From Pseudomonas moorei (GTDB lineage: Bacteria > Pseudomonadota > Gammaproteobacteria > Pseudomonadales > Pseudomonadaceae): a stretch of DNA of 64,000 bases. Below are positions 8,481 to 16,397 of the stretch, one piece after another. Numbering within the stretch: the first letter of the stretch is position 1; every line of letters begins with the position of its first letter. Made by a program: the position numbers and the translations under genes. Under the pieces are notes generated by a model, which did not search any database, was not told the origin of the DNA, and was given only the letters and a program-made list of their open reading frames with translations. The stretch covers positions 1 through 64,000 of the forward strand of contig NZ_VZPP01000017.1 in the NCBI RefSeq assembly GCF_008801475.1. Reading direction: 5' to 3'.

Positions 8481-9269
8481 ATGACCCGTTACGCTCTGAT
8501 CACTGGCGCTTCCAGCGGCATCGGCCTGGCGATGGCCGAAGCGCTGGCCCGGCGTGGCCGCAGCCTGATTCTGGTTGCCCGCCAGCGTGATCAGCTGGAA
8601 AGTATTGCGATTGAACTGACCCAACGTTTTGGTGTGGAAGTATTGTTCCGCGCCTGTGACCTGGGCGAACCCTTGCGCCTGTCGGGGTTCCTGCTGGAAC
8701 TGGAGGAAGGCGACCGGCAGATCGATTTGCTGGTCAATTGTGCCGGCATCGGCACTTGCGGTCCGTTCCTGGCCCAGGACTGGATGACCGAGCAGGACCT
8801 GATCGAAGTGAACATTCTGGCGCTGACCCGCCTGTGTCACGCCATCGGTAACAGTATGGCGCTGCAGGGCGGTGGACAGATTCTGAATGTTGCCTCGCTT
8901 GCGGCGTTCCAGCCCGGTCCCTGGATGAGCACTTACTACGCCAGCAAGGCTTACGTGCTGCATTTTTCCGAAGGCCTGCGTGTCGAGCTGAAAAAATGCG
9001 CGGTCAACGTGTCCGTGCTCTGCCCTGGCCCGACGCGCACGGGCTTTTTCCGCACCGCACAACTCAACACCGACAAACTGGCCAAGAGCAAACTGCTGAT
9101 GAGCCCGGAAGAAGTCGCGCTCTATACCGTGCGGGCCCTGGAAAAAAATCGCGCAATCATCATTCCGGGACGCCGCAACCGCTGGCTCGCCGCCCTGCCC
9201 CGCTTCGGCTCGCGGTGGTTGACCCGGACAATCGCTGGCATGGTCATCAAGGCTCACTGCCCACGCTGA
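8481..9269 (+). CDS. Short-chain dehydrogenase/reductase
   Basis: This is a classical SDR of 262 residues. The NAD(P)-binding GASSGIG is at 9-15, NCAGIG lies near 87-92, and the catalytic triad is S139 (NVASLAAF), Y152 and K156 (YYASK). It has a C-terminal basic/hydrophobic tail. I chose the ATG at 8481 because a GGAG lies 7 bases upstream and MTRYALITGASSG is the expected N-terminus. The substrate is unknown; the sequence resembles acyl/ketone reductases of the DltE/YqjQ type. Confidence 0.87.
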   Translation: MTRYALITGASSGIGLAMAEALARRGRSLILVARQRDQLESIAIELTQRFGVEVLFRACDLGEPLRLSGFLLELEEGDRQIDLLVNCAGIGTCGPFLAQDWMTEQDLIEVNILALTRLCHAIGNSMALQGGGQILNVASLAAFQPGPWMSTYYASKAYVLHFSEGLRVELKKCAVNVSVLCPGPTRTGFFRTAQLNTDKLAKSKLLMSPEEVALYTVRALEKNRAIIIPGRRNRWLAALPRFGSRWLTRTIAGMVIKAHCPR

Positions 9270-9350
9270 TCGACCTGACAGGTAAAAGGCTGGGCTCGGA
9301 CACACCCCATGAGTACACTCAGGCCAGCCCAAACAACGGAGAAAACAGCT

Positions 9351-9689
9351 GTGGATACTCTGTTCACCAAGATCATCAACCGGGAAATCCCGGCGAAGAT
9401 CATTTACGAGGACGACCAGGTACTGGCCTTCCACGACATCGCCCCACAGGCACCCGTGCATTTTCTGGTGATCCCAAAAAAACCGGTGCGCACCCTGAAC
9501 GACCTGACCGAGGACGACAAGGCATTGGCCGGGCATATCCTGTTCACCGCCCAGCGCCTGGCCAAGGAACTGGGTTGCGAAGACGGCTTCCGCGTCGTCA
9601 TGAACTGCAATGAACTGGGTGGCCAGACCGTCTATCACATTCACATGCACGTGCTGGGTCAGCGCCAGATGCACTGGCCGCCGGGCTGA
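9351..9689 (+). CDS. HIT-family purine nucleoside phosphoramidase (HinT-like)
   Basis: This is a histidine-triad hydrolase of 112 residues. The triad HIHMH is at 96-100 (H96, H98, H100) near the C-terminus, and the N-terminus DTLFTKIINREIPAKIIYEDD is diagnostic of the HINT branch, which hydrolyses adenosine 5'-phosphoramidates and aminoacyl-adenylates. The start is a GTG at 9351 with GGAG 9 bases upstream. It is monocistronic and followed by a REP pair. Confidence 0.92.
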   Translation: MDTLFTKIINREIPAKIIYEDDQVLAFHDIAPQAPVHFLVIPKKPVRTLNDLTEDDKALAGHILFTAQRLAKELGCEDGFRVVMNCNELGGQTVYHIHMHVLGQRQMHWPPG

Positions 9690-9700
9690 TTTCGTAAAAC

Positions 9701-9792
9701 CTGCAGGAGCGAGCTTGCTCGCGAAGCCGCAGTGGCAGCCAATACAGTCGTTGGGTGTCAGCGCCTCTTCGCGAGCAGGCTCGCTCCCACAG
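9701..9792. repeat. REP pair (REPIN-type)
   Basis: Two inverted REP units (9701-9725 and 9768-9792) share the palindromic head GAGCAAGCTCGC/GCGAGCAGGCTCGC and lie in opposite orientation around a 42-base spacer. This is a typical P. fluorescens intergenic REP doublet between the HIT gene and coq7. Confidence 0.85.
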
Positions 9793-9897
9793 AGGCATCA
9801 CAGCATTGTCACAACCCCAGCCCCACAATGACCCAGCGCAAACCTTCCCCGGCCGATTGAGTTAAACTGGCCGCCGAGATTCCCCCCGGAGGTCAGC

Positions 9898-10545
9898 ATG
9901 ACTACCCAACGTCACTACTCGCCAATTGACCGCCTTCTGCTGCAAGCCGATGCCGCGATGCGTACTTTGCTGCCCTTCAGTGGTCAGCCGTACCGTCCGT
10001 CGCCTGCCATCGTGCAGCCGGATGCGAAGATGAGCGACGAGGACACCCGGCACGTCGCCGGCCTGATGCGTATCAACCACACCGGTGAAGTTTGCGCCCA
10101 GGCGCTGTACCAGGGTCAGGCCCTGACCGCCAAGCTGCCGAAGGTGCGTGAGGCCATGGAGCATGCCGCCGAAGAAGAAATCGACCACCTGGTCTGGTGC
10201 GAACAGCGCATTCATCAGTTGGGCAGCCACACCAGCATTCTCAACCCGCTGTTTTACGGCATGTCGTTCGGGATTGGTGCGGTCGCCGGGTTGATCAGCG
10301 ACAAAGTCAGCCTGGGGTTCGTTGCAGCGACTGAAGATCAGGTGTGCAAGCACTTGAATGAACATCTTGAGCAACTGCCGGCCGAGGATGAAAAGTCCCG
10401 GGCAATTCTCGAGCAGATGCGTCTTGATGAAGAGCAGCATGCCGAGAGCGCACGGGAAGCGGGCGGTTTCCGCTTTCCGGCACCGGTGAAATTCGGGATG
10501 AGTCTGCTGGCCAAGGTCATGACCAAGAGCACTTACCGGATCTGA
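9898..10545 (+). CDS. coq7: 3-demethoxyubiquinol 3-hydroxylase
   Basis: Coq7 is a diiron monooxygenase that adds the C6 hydroxyl in ubiquinone synthesis, acting on the membrane face. The 215-residue protein carries the ferritin-like iron ligands as RINHTGEVCAQALYQGQ, AAEEEIDHLVWCEQRIH and LDEEQHAESARE. The start ATG follows a GGAGG. It is preceded by a REP pair and followed by a strong terminator. Confidence 0.95.
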   Translation: MTTQRHYSPIDRLLLQADAAMRTLLPFSGQPYRPSPAIVQPDAKMSDEDTRHVAGLMRINHTGEVCAQALYQGQALTAKLPKVREAMEHAAEEEIDHLVWCEQRIHQLGSHTSILNPLFYGMSFGIGAVAGLISDKVSLGFVAATEDQVCKHLNEHLEQLPAEDEKSRAILEQMRLDEEQHAESAREAGGFRFPAPVKFGMSLLAKVMTKSTYRI

Positions 10546-10576
10546 CTCCTTTATTACAGGAGCCCGCGCCAGCAAT

Positions 10577-10613
10577 AAAAAAGGCGACTGCCGCAAGGAA
10601 GTCGCCTTTTTTT
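10577..10613. terminator. Bidirectional terminator between coq7 and speD
   Basis: A 13-bp stem (aaaaaaggcgact with agtcgcctttttt) encloses a 10-11 base loop between the convergent coq7 and speD genes, with A/T runs on both sides. Confidence 0.88.
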
Positions 10614-10626
10614 GTGCTCGATGGTC

Positions 10627-11421
10627 TTAGCTCGACATATTGCGCGCGTAGAAGATTTCGAGCATTTCGTGTTTCACACGTTCGGTCACCTGGGCACGTT
10701 GCTCAGAGGACAGGTTGCTGGTGGCATCACCGAACAGGTAGTTATCCAGTTCGAAGTTCTTCAGTAGCATTTTGGTGTGGAACAGGTTTTCCTGATACAC
10801 GTTCACGTCGGTCATCTGATACGCATCGCGAGTGTCTTTGGAAAGATAGTTCTGAATCGAATTGATCTCGTGGTCGATGAAGTGCTTTTTGCCTTCAACG
10901 TCGCGGGTGAAACCACGCACACGGTAATCGACTGTCACGATGTCCGAATCGAACTGGTGAATCAGGAAGTTGAGCGCTTTTAGCGGTGAAATGACCCCGC
11001 ATGTCGACACGTCGATATCCACACGAAAGGTAGCGATGCCGTCGACCGGATGGATTTCCGGGTAGGTGTGCACCGTGATGTGGCTCTTGTCGAGGTGGGC
11101 CAGGATAATTTCGGGCAGCGGGCCCGGCGACTCTTCGATCTGGCTGTCAGTCGGAGTCACCGGTTCTTCGGAGATGAGAATCGTGACACTGGCGCCCTGC
11201 GGCTCATAGTCCTGACTGGCGATGTTCAGGATGTTGGCACCAATGATATCGACAACCTCTGTGAGGATCTGCGTCAGGCGCTTGGCGTTGTACTCTTTAT
11301 TGATGTACTCAACGTAGGCCTGCTGGTCTTGCGGGGTTTCCGCGTAGCAGATGTCATAGATGTTGAAGCTCAAGGTCTTTGTCAGGTTATTGAACCCGTG
11401 GAGCTTGAGTTTGCTTTTCAC
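10627..11421 (-). CDS. speD: S-adenosylmethionine decarboxylase proenzyme
   Basis: SpeD makes decarboxylated SAM, the aminopropyl donor for spermidine. The 264-residue proenzyme is of the long Gram-negative class. The self-cleavage site LDKSHITVHTYPE puts cleavage between K112 and S113, with S113 becoming the pyruvoyl group. The start is a GTG at 11421 (second residue K, MKSKLKLHGF); upstream in-frame codons do not resemble the family. It is transcribed leftward, and the 237-base gap to the OsmC-like gene contains no other ORF I can support. Confidence 0.95.
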   Translation of the reverse strand: MKSKLKLHGFNNLTKTLSFNIYDICYAETPQDQQAYVEYINKEYNAKRLTQILTEVVDIIGANILNIASQDYEPQGASVTILISEEPVTPTDSQIEESPGPLPEIILAHLDKSHITVHTYPEIHPVDGIATFRVDIDVSTCGVISPLKALNFLIHQFDSDIVTVDYRVRGFTRDVEGKKHFIDHEINSIQNYLSKDTRDAYQMTDVNVYQENLFHTKMLLKNFELDNYLFGDATSNLSSEQRAQVTERVKHEMLEIFYARNMSS

Positions 11422-11658
11422 CGTTAAGAACTCTCTATGTATGCGGCCCGGCCGCGTGATCAAGCATGCCCGTCAGATGCGAACGACGCAGCTGCGTAGG
11501 ACGGTTAACACCTCTTTGCAATGGCGATTTGGGTTGTCTGTTCGGGTAAGCGGCCTGTCGCTGGACCGGCCACTGCCCTGAAAAAATTGGCGCATCATGC
11601 AGACGTCGGCTTGGGATCAGCAGAGTCTGCACGGCTTTTATGATAGTTGAATGTCGAT

Positions 11659-12087
11659 TCAACCGAGCTCGATGATTTCGTAGTCGTGAGTAATCTCGAC
11701 ACCGGCCGCACCGAGCATGATCGAGGCCGAGCAATATTTCTCGGCAGACAGCTCGATGGCACGCTTGACCTGAGCTTCTTTCAGCCCGCGGCCCTTTACC
11801 ACGAAGTGCATGTGGATCTTGGTGAAAACCTTCGGATCTTCAGTCGCACGCTCAGCCTCGAGGAAAGCTTCGCAGCTTTCGACCGCCTGGCGGGATTTCT
11901 TGAGGATGCTGACCACGTCGAAATTGCTGCAACCGCCGACACCCAGCAGGAGCATTTCCATCGGCCGGACACCCAGATTACGTCCGCCAGCCTCAGGCGG
12001 ACCGTCCATGACCACGACATGACCGCTACCGGATTCGCCGAGGAACATGGCTTCGCCAGCCCATTGGATGCGTGCCTTCATCGCCAA
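11659..12087 (-). CDS. OsmC-family protein
   Basis: This 142-residue OsmC/Ohr-type thiol-dependent protein has the two conserved cysteines C53 (LLLGVGGCSNFDVV) and C119 (AEKYCSASIML). It resembles the YhfA branch, encoded next to crp in E. coli and here next to vfr, so the crp-osmC neighbourhood is conserved. A role in peroxide or thiol chemistry is inferred from the family; the YhfA branch has no firmly established substrate. It is divergent from vfr. Confidence 0.9.
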   Translation of the reverse strand: MAMKARIQWAGEAMFLGESGSGHVVVMDGPPEAGGRNLGVRPMEMLLLGVGGCSNFDVVSILKKSRQAVESCEAFLEAERATEDPKVFTKIHMHFVVKGRGLKEAQVKRAIELSAEKYCSASIMLGAAGVEITHDYEIIELG

Positions 12088-12111
12088 GACTCCACTGTAT
12101 AAAAAAGGGTC

Positions 12112-12247
12112 GCCAGCTTAGCACAGGCCCCGTGATTGACAGCGCTCGCCTTCCTAGGACATAACCTCCAGCGCTGTAGGTAAATTCTCGAATATTGCAA
12201 GACGTGTCTGTTAAGCTGGCGCCAATTCGCTGGCGCATAGCCAGCTT
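12112..12247. promoter_or_regulatory. vfr/OsmC divergent control region with three copies of one motif
   Basis: The motif aagctggc occurs at 12213-12220 and, inverted, at 12112-12119 and 12240-12247. The latter pair (12213-12220 and 12240-12247) forms a perfect 8-bp inverted repeat 19 bases apart upstream of vfr. It does not resemble the Vfr/CRP consensus. I cannot assign -10/-35 boxes with confidence. Confidence 0.35.
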
Positions 12248-12310
12248 GCCGCGGCTTTCGCGTTTCATAAAAAAACCAAACACACCGTGCTGTCTTTTCG
12301 GGATACAACC

Positions 12311-12955
12311 ATGGTTGCTATTGCCCCAACCCCCAAGATCAAAAACCTCGACAAGCTGTTGATGCATTGCCAGCGTCGTCGCTATCAGGCCAAGAGCAAC
12401 ATCATTTGTGCCGGTGACCGCTCGGAAACCCTGTTTTTCATTATCAAAGGCTCGGTCACCATCCTCATCGAGGACGATGACGGCCGGGAAATGATCATCG
12501 CCTACCTGAACAGCGGGGACTTTTTCGGGGAGCTGGGCCTGTTTGAACAAGCAGGCCTGGAACAGGAGCGCAGTGCCTGGGTGCGTGCCAAGGTCGAATG
12601 TGAAGTCGCGGAAATCAGCTACGCAAAATTTCGTGAATTGTCCCAGCAGGACCCAGACATTCTTTACGTGTTAAGCGGACAAATCGCACAACGCCTGCGT
12701 AACACCACGCGCAAAGTCGGTGACCTGGCGTTTTTCGACGTGACAGGACGCGTTGCGCGCTGCCTTCTCGAACTGTGCAAGCAGCCGGACGCGATGACCC
12801 ATCCGGACGGTATGCAGATCAAAGTGACCCGTCAGGAAATCGGACGGATTGTTGGTTGCTCACGGGAAATGGTCGGCCGCGTGCTCAAGGACCTGGAAGA
12901 ACGCAACCTGGTGGACGTCAAAGGCAAGACCATGGTGGTCTTCGGTACCCGCTAA
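12311..12955 (+). CDS. vfr: cAMP-responsive regulator Vfr (CRP family)
   Basis: Vfr is the pseudomonad CRP homologue, a cAMP-binding dimer that controls virulence factors and catabolic genes. The 214-residue protein has an N-terminal cyclic-nucleotide-binding barrel with the phosphate-binding motif GDFFGELGLFE and the RSAWVRAK contact region. A C-terminal winged helix includes TRQEIGRIVGCSREMVGRVL. I chose the ATG at 12311 (MVAIAPTPKIKN), the known N-terminus; the frame is open 8 codons further up. Its 3' end overlaps the lipoate-ligase relative by 4 bases in convergent orientation. Confidence 0.96.
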   Translation: MVAIAPTPKIKNLDKLLMHCQRRRYQAKSNIICAGDRSETLFFIIKGSVTILIEDDDGREMIIAYLNSGDFFGELGLFEQAGLEQERSAWVRAKVECEVAEISYAKFRELSQQDPDILYVLSGQIAQRLRNTTRKVGDLAFFDVTGRVARCLLELCKQPDAMTHPDGMQIKVTRQEIGRIVGCSREMVGRVLKDLEERNLVDVKGKTMVVFGTR

Positions 12956-13653
12956 GCGCTGAACATCTGCGCCAGCATCAACCGATAGCGTTCATCGAGA
13001 CGTTCCAACGCGTCGGGTGCCGAGAACCTCTCGTGCAGCGCGATGTGGCTTTCAGCGCGCACCCGCTGATCCAGACCGCATGCCGCGTTGAAGCGATTGA
13101 CCGCCGCGACCATCGACTCACGCTCGTCATCCAACAGCATTGCACCGTGCACCAGCCCTACCGGGCGCTGGCCACCCTGGCTCTGGCGCCAGCGTTGGGC
13201 AGTACCGACCATCTTGCGTCCATCAAGGTTCACGTTGAAACGGCCATCGCAGAACGCGCCTTCGATTTCGCCCAGCGACGAAGTGCCGCCCAGCTCATCG
13301 ACCAACTGACAGATCGGATCACACAGGCGCCGGTAACCGGATTCGATGCGATTCAAATCCCCCTCGCTGCGTGGCGGTGCGTAGACCAGCGCAATGTTGA
13401 TCGTCGACGCCGATTGCGGCACCGGCTCACCGCCGGTTTCACGTAACAGCACTGGCCAGCCGGCAGCGGCGGAGACTTCGCAGGCGTGCTCGAAACCAGG
13501 CAGACGATTCAAGCGGCGCGGCATGACCAAGGCGCGATCGCTCGGTTGCCAGAACAGCAGGCCGAACTCCGCATCGCCGGCACAAACCGACGCCAGCAAA
13601 TCCTGTTCGGCTTGCAGGCCGGCTTCAATGGTCAGGGAAACAGGTGAGGTCAT
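12952..13653 (-). CDS. Lipoate-protein ligase-like protein (BPL/LplA fold)
   Basis: This 233-residue protein has the biotin/lipoate ligase fold. The catalytic lysine motif is present (LDGRKMVGTAQRW, K147). The Gly-rich lipoyl-AMP loop, usually RRxxGGGxVxHD, reads RETGGEPVPQ at 71-80, so it is degenerate. The start at 13653 (MTSPVSLTIEAG) was chosen; the frame extends 7 codons upstream. The gene sits alone between vfr (convergent) and trpC. It may be a ligase or transferase with a changed substrate, or a non-catalytic relative; the fold assignment is firmer than the function. Confidence 0.8.
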   Translation of the reverse strand: MTSPVSLTIEAGLQAEQDLLASVCAGDAEFGLLFWQPSDRALVMPRRLNRLPGFEHACEVSAAAGWPVLLRETGGEPVPQSASTINIALVYAPPRSEGDLNRIESGYRRLCDPICQLVDELGGTSSLGEIEGAFCDGRFNVNLDGRKMVGTAQRWRQSQGGQRPVGLVHGAMLLDDERESMVAAVNRFNAACGLDQRVRAESHIALHERFSAPDALERLDERYRLMLAQMFSA

Positions 13654-13696
13654 AAGGTATTCCGTAGGACACAAAGTCTGTGGCGCGTCTTATGCC

Positions 13697-13776
13697 GCCA
13701 TCGCGAGCAGGCTCGCCCCCACAAAGTTTCTGCCAACACCAGAGATTCAATGTGGGAGCGAGCCCGCCCGCGAAAG
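13697..13776. repeat. REP pair (REPIN-type)
   Basis: Inverted units at 13697-13723 (GCCATCGCGAGCAGGCTCGCC core) and about 13751-13776 (mutated GAGCGAGCCCGCCCGCGAAAGG core) lie in the gap between the lipoate-ligase relative and the 3' end of trpC. Confidence 0.8.
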
Positions 13777-13798
13777 GTTCGATTCGATCTGCGGGTGA

Positions 13799-14635
13799 TC
13801 AGTCGAGTGTAGAACCACTGACAGGAATGCCACGCTCAGGGAAGAACAGGCGCTGCAGTTCGGTGCCCGGGCTTTCGGCGCGCATGAATGCTTCGCCGAC
13901 CAGGAACGCATAAACGTCGCTGATTTCCATCAACTCGACATCGGCACGGTTGAGGATGCCGCTTTCGGTGATCACCAGACGATCGCGCGGGATCCGCGGC
14001 AACAGGTCGAGGGTGGTTTCCAGGCTCACGTCAAAAGTGTGCAGGTTACGGTTGTTCACGCCAACCAGCGGCGTGTCGAGGATTTTCAGGGCCCGGTCCA
14101 ACTCGTCGCCGTCGTGGACTTCCACCAGCACATCGAGGCCGACGCTTTTCGCCACCGACGCCAGCTCAGCCATTTTCACGTCGTCCAAAGCGGAGACGAT
14201 CAACAGCACGCAGTCCGCGCCCAAAGCCCGGGCCTCAACGATCTGGTACGGATCAATCATGAAGTCCTTGCGGATAACCGGCAGTTTGCACGCGGCACGC
14301 GCCTGCTGCAGGTACTCATCAGCGCCCTGGAAGTAGTCGATATCGGTGAGCACCGACAGACAGGTGGCGCCGCCTTTCTCGTAGCTCCTGGCAATGGCGG
14401 CGGGAACGAAGTTCTCGCGGATCACACCTTTGCTCGGCGACGCTTTTTTGATTTCAGCAATGACTGCCGGCTGCTTCAACTTGGCTTGAGCCAGCAAAGC
14501 CTTGGCAAACCCACGGGGTGCATCGGCCGCCTTGGCCAGGTATTCCAGCTCGGCGAGGCTTACACGAGCGCTGCGCTCGGCAACTTCCTCAACCTTGCGT
14601 GCCAGAATCTTTTCCAGAACCGTCGGTACACTCAT
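13799..14635 (-). CDS. trpC: Indole-3-glycerol phosphate synthase
   Basis: TrpC closes the indole ring in tryptophan synthesis. It is a 278-residue TIM barrel with the family motifs IAEIKKASPSKGVIRE, VLIVSALDD, VEVHDGDELDRAL, VGVNNRNLHTFDV and ESGI. It is monofunctional: no TrpF domain is fused. Its start overlaps the trpD stop by 4 bases (ATGA), implying translational coupling in trpGDC. A REP pair lies beyond its stop. Confidence 0.97.
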   Translation of the reverse strand: MSVPTVLEKILARKVEEVAERSARVSLAELEYLAKAADAPRGFAKALLAQAKLKQPAVIAEIKKASPSKGVIRENFVPAAIARSYEKGGATCLSVLTDIDYFQGADEYLQQARAACKLPVIRKDFMIDPYQIVEARALGADCVLLIVSALDDVKMAELASVAKSVGLDVLVEVHDGDELDRALKILDTPLVGVNNRNLHTFDVSLETTLDLLPRIPRDRLVITESGILNRADVELMEISDVYAFLVGEAFMRAESPGTELQRLFFPERGIPVSGSTLD

Positions 14636-15681
14636 CCCTCATTCTCCACTTTGAATACCGCGGTAAAGGCACCCAGCTCCTCGAGCTTTTCCCGAGCGAG
14701 GCCGGTGTGCAGCGCATCGTGCGCCAAGGCGACACCCTCTTTCAAACTGCTGGCATGGTCGGCGGCGTACAACGCTGCACCGGCATTGAGCATGATCATC
14801 TCAGCGGCCTTCTGACCGTTTTCGGTCTTGCGCTTGCCCAAGGCATCGCGAATCAGCTCAAGGGACGCCGCCGGGCTTTCCACCGCCAGACCATGCAGGC
14901 TCTGGCTCTTCATGCCCAAATCTTCCGGCTCGACCCAATACTCGGTGATCTGGCCATCCTTGAGTTCGGCCACATAAGTAGGCGCAGCCAGGCTGAATTC
15001 GTCCAGACCGTCCTTCGAATGCACCACCAGCACATGCTTGCTGCCCAGACGTTGCAAGACTTCGGCCAATGGCCGGCACAGGGCCTGGGTGAAAACGCCC
15101 ACCACCTGATGTTTCACACCGGCCGGATTCGTAAGCGGGCCGAGCATGTTGAACAGGGTGCGCAGGCCGAGTTCGCGACGCGGGCCAGCGGCATGCTTCA
15201 TGGCACTGTGGTGAGTCTGGGCAAACATGAAGCCGATGCCGACGTTATCGATGCAGCGCGCCACTTGAACCGGGGTCAGGTTCAGGTAGATACCGGCGGC
15301 TTCCAGCAAATCGGCACTGCCGCTTTTGCCCGAAACCGCGCGGTTACCGTGCTTGGCCACGGTGCAACCGGACGCCGAGACCACGAAGGCCGAAGCGGTC
15401 GACACGTTGAAGATATTGGCACCGTCACCGCCGGTACCGACCACATCGACGACACCGTCGAGGGTCTTGAGTTCGACCTTGTCCGCCAACTCACGCATGA
15501 CCGACACGGCACCGACGATTTCATCGATGCTTTCGCTCTTCATGCGCATGGCCATCATGAACGCGCCGATCTGCGCGTCCGTGCATTGCCCGGTCATGAT
15601 TTCGCGCATCACATCGCGCATTTCCTCGGTGCTGAGGTCGAGCTGCTCGACGATACGGCTCAGGGCTGTCTTGATATTCAT
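14632..15681 (-). CDS. trpD: Anthranilate phosphoribosyltransferase
   Basis: TrpD transfers phosphoribose from PRPP to anthranilate. The 349-residue protein has the PRPP-binding loop VVGTGGDGANIFNVST and the second loop KHGNRAVSGKSGSADLLEA, followed by the helical anthranilate channel. It is second in trpGDC, starting 9 bases after the trpG stop and overlapping trpC by 4 bases. Confidence 0.97.
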   Translation of the reverse strand: MNIKTALSRIVEQLDLSTEEMRDVMREIMTGQCTDAQIGAFMMAMRMKSESIDEIVGAVSVMRELADKVELKTLDGVVDVVGTGGDGANIFNVSTASAFVVSASGCTVAKHGNRAVSGKSGSADLLEAAGIYLNLTPVQVARCIDNVGIGFMFAQTHHSAMKHAAGPRRELGLRTLFNMLGPLTNPAGVKHQVVGVFTQALCRPLAEVLQRLGSKHVLVVHSKDGLDEFSLAAPTYVAELKDGQITEYWVEPEDLGMKSQSLHGLAVESPAASLELIRDALGKRKTENGQKAAEMIMLNAGAALYAADHASSLKEGVALAHDALHTGLAREKLEELGAFTAVFKVENEG

Positions 15682-15690
15682 GAAAAGTCC

Positions 15691-16284
15691 TTAGCGCGTG
15701 CCGCCAGTTTGTTTGAGGAAGTTCGCGAACAGCTCGTGACCCTGCTCGGTGAGGATCGATTCAGGGTGAAACTGCACGCCCTCGATGTTCAGGGTCTTGT
15801 GACGCAGGCCCATGATCTCGTCCACCGAACCGTCTTCGAGCTGGGTCCAGGCCGTCAGCTCCAGGCAATCAGGCAGGGTTTCGCGCTTGACGATCAATGA
15901 ATGATAGCGCGTGACCGTCAACGGGCGGTTCAGGCCTTCGAAGACACCTTTGTCTTCGTGGAAAACCGGGCTGGTCTTGCCGTGCATGACCTGGCGGGCA
16001 CGGACCACATCGCCGCCAAAGGCCTGGCCGATGGACTGATGGCCCAGGCACACACCGAGAATCGGCAGTTTGCCGGCGAAATACTTGATCGCTTCAATCG
16101 AGATGCCGGCTTCGGTCGGCGTGCACGGACCGGGAGACACCACGATGCGCTCCGGGTTGAGGGCTTCGATTTCAGCAATGGTGAGTTCATCGTTGCGCAC
16201 GACTTTGACCTCGGCGCCCAGCTCACCCAGGTATTGCACAACGTTGTAAGTAAAAGAGTCGTAGTTATCGATCATCAGCAACAT
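15691..16284 (-). CDS. trpG: Anthranilate synthase component II (glutamine amidotransferase)
   Basis: TrpG supplies ammonia from glutamine to TrpE. The 197-residue class I amidotransferase has an oxyanion PGPCTP motif, the nucleophile C79 in LGVCLGHQSIGQAFGG and the His-Glu pair in HPESIL. In many bacteria the same subunit also serves PabB. It is separated from trpE by only 113 bases. Confidence 0.96.
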   Translation of the reverse strand: MLLMIDNYDSFTYNVVQYLGELGAEVKVVRNDELTIAEIEALNPERIVVSPGPCTPTEAGISIEAIKYFAGKLPILGVCLGHQSIGQAFGGDVVRARQVMHGKTSPVFHEDKGVFEGLNRPLTVTRYHSLIVKRETLPDCLELTAWTQLEDGSVDEIMGLRHKTLNIEGVQFHPESILTEQGHELFANFLKQTGGTR

Positions 16285-16397
16285 GGCGTTAAGAACCTCT
16301 TGAATTCACTGACTTCTAATGCAGCCTTCGGATGAACCACCCGCTGCGGCCTGCGCTCGATCGGTCGAGGCGGCCAGCATACGGGTCCGTCCATGGG

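Noticed and set aside
8319..9674. Minus-strand open frame across DUF805, SDR and HIT genes
   Set aside because: It spans three convincing plus-strand genes with their own ribosome sites and shows no family motif.
9701..9792. REP clusters as a CRISPR array
   Set aside because: Units occur as single inverted pairs scattered in gaps, not as regularly spaced direct repeats, and no cas gene is present.
11422..11658. Extra gene between speD and the OsmC-like gene
   Set aside because: The only open frame is opposite-strand noise without a start signal; the region is taken as speD upstream DNA.
16285..16397. A Trp leader peptide before trpG
   Set aside because: The open stretch starting at an ATG here contains no in-frame Trp codons, unlike the sequence before trpE, so I do not call a second attenuator.
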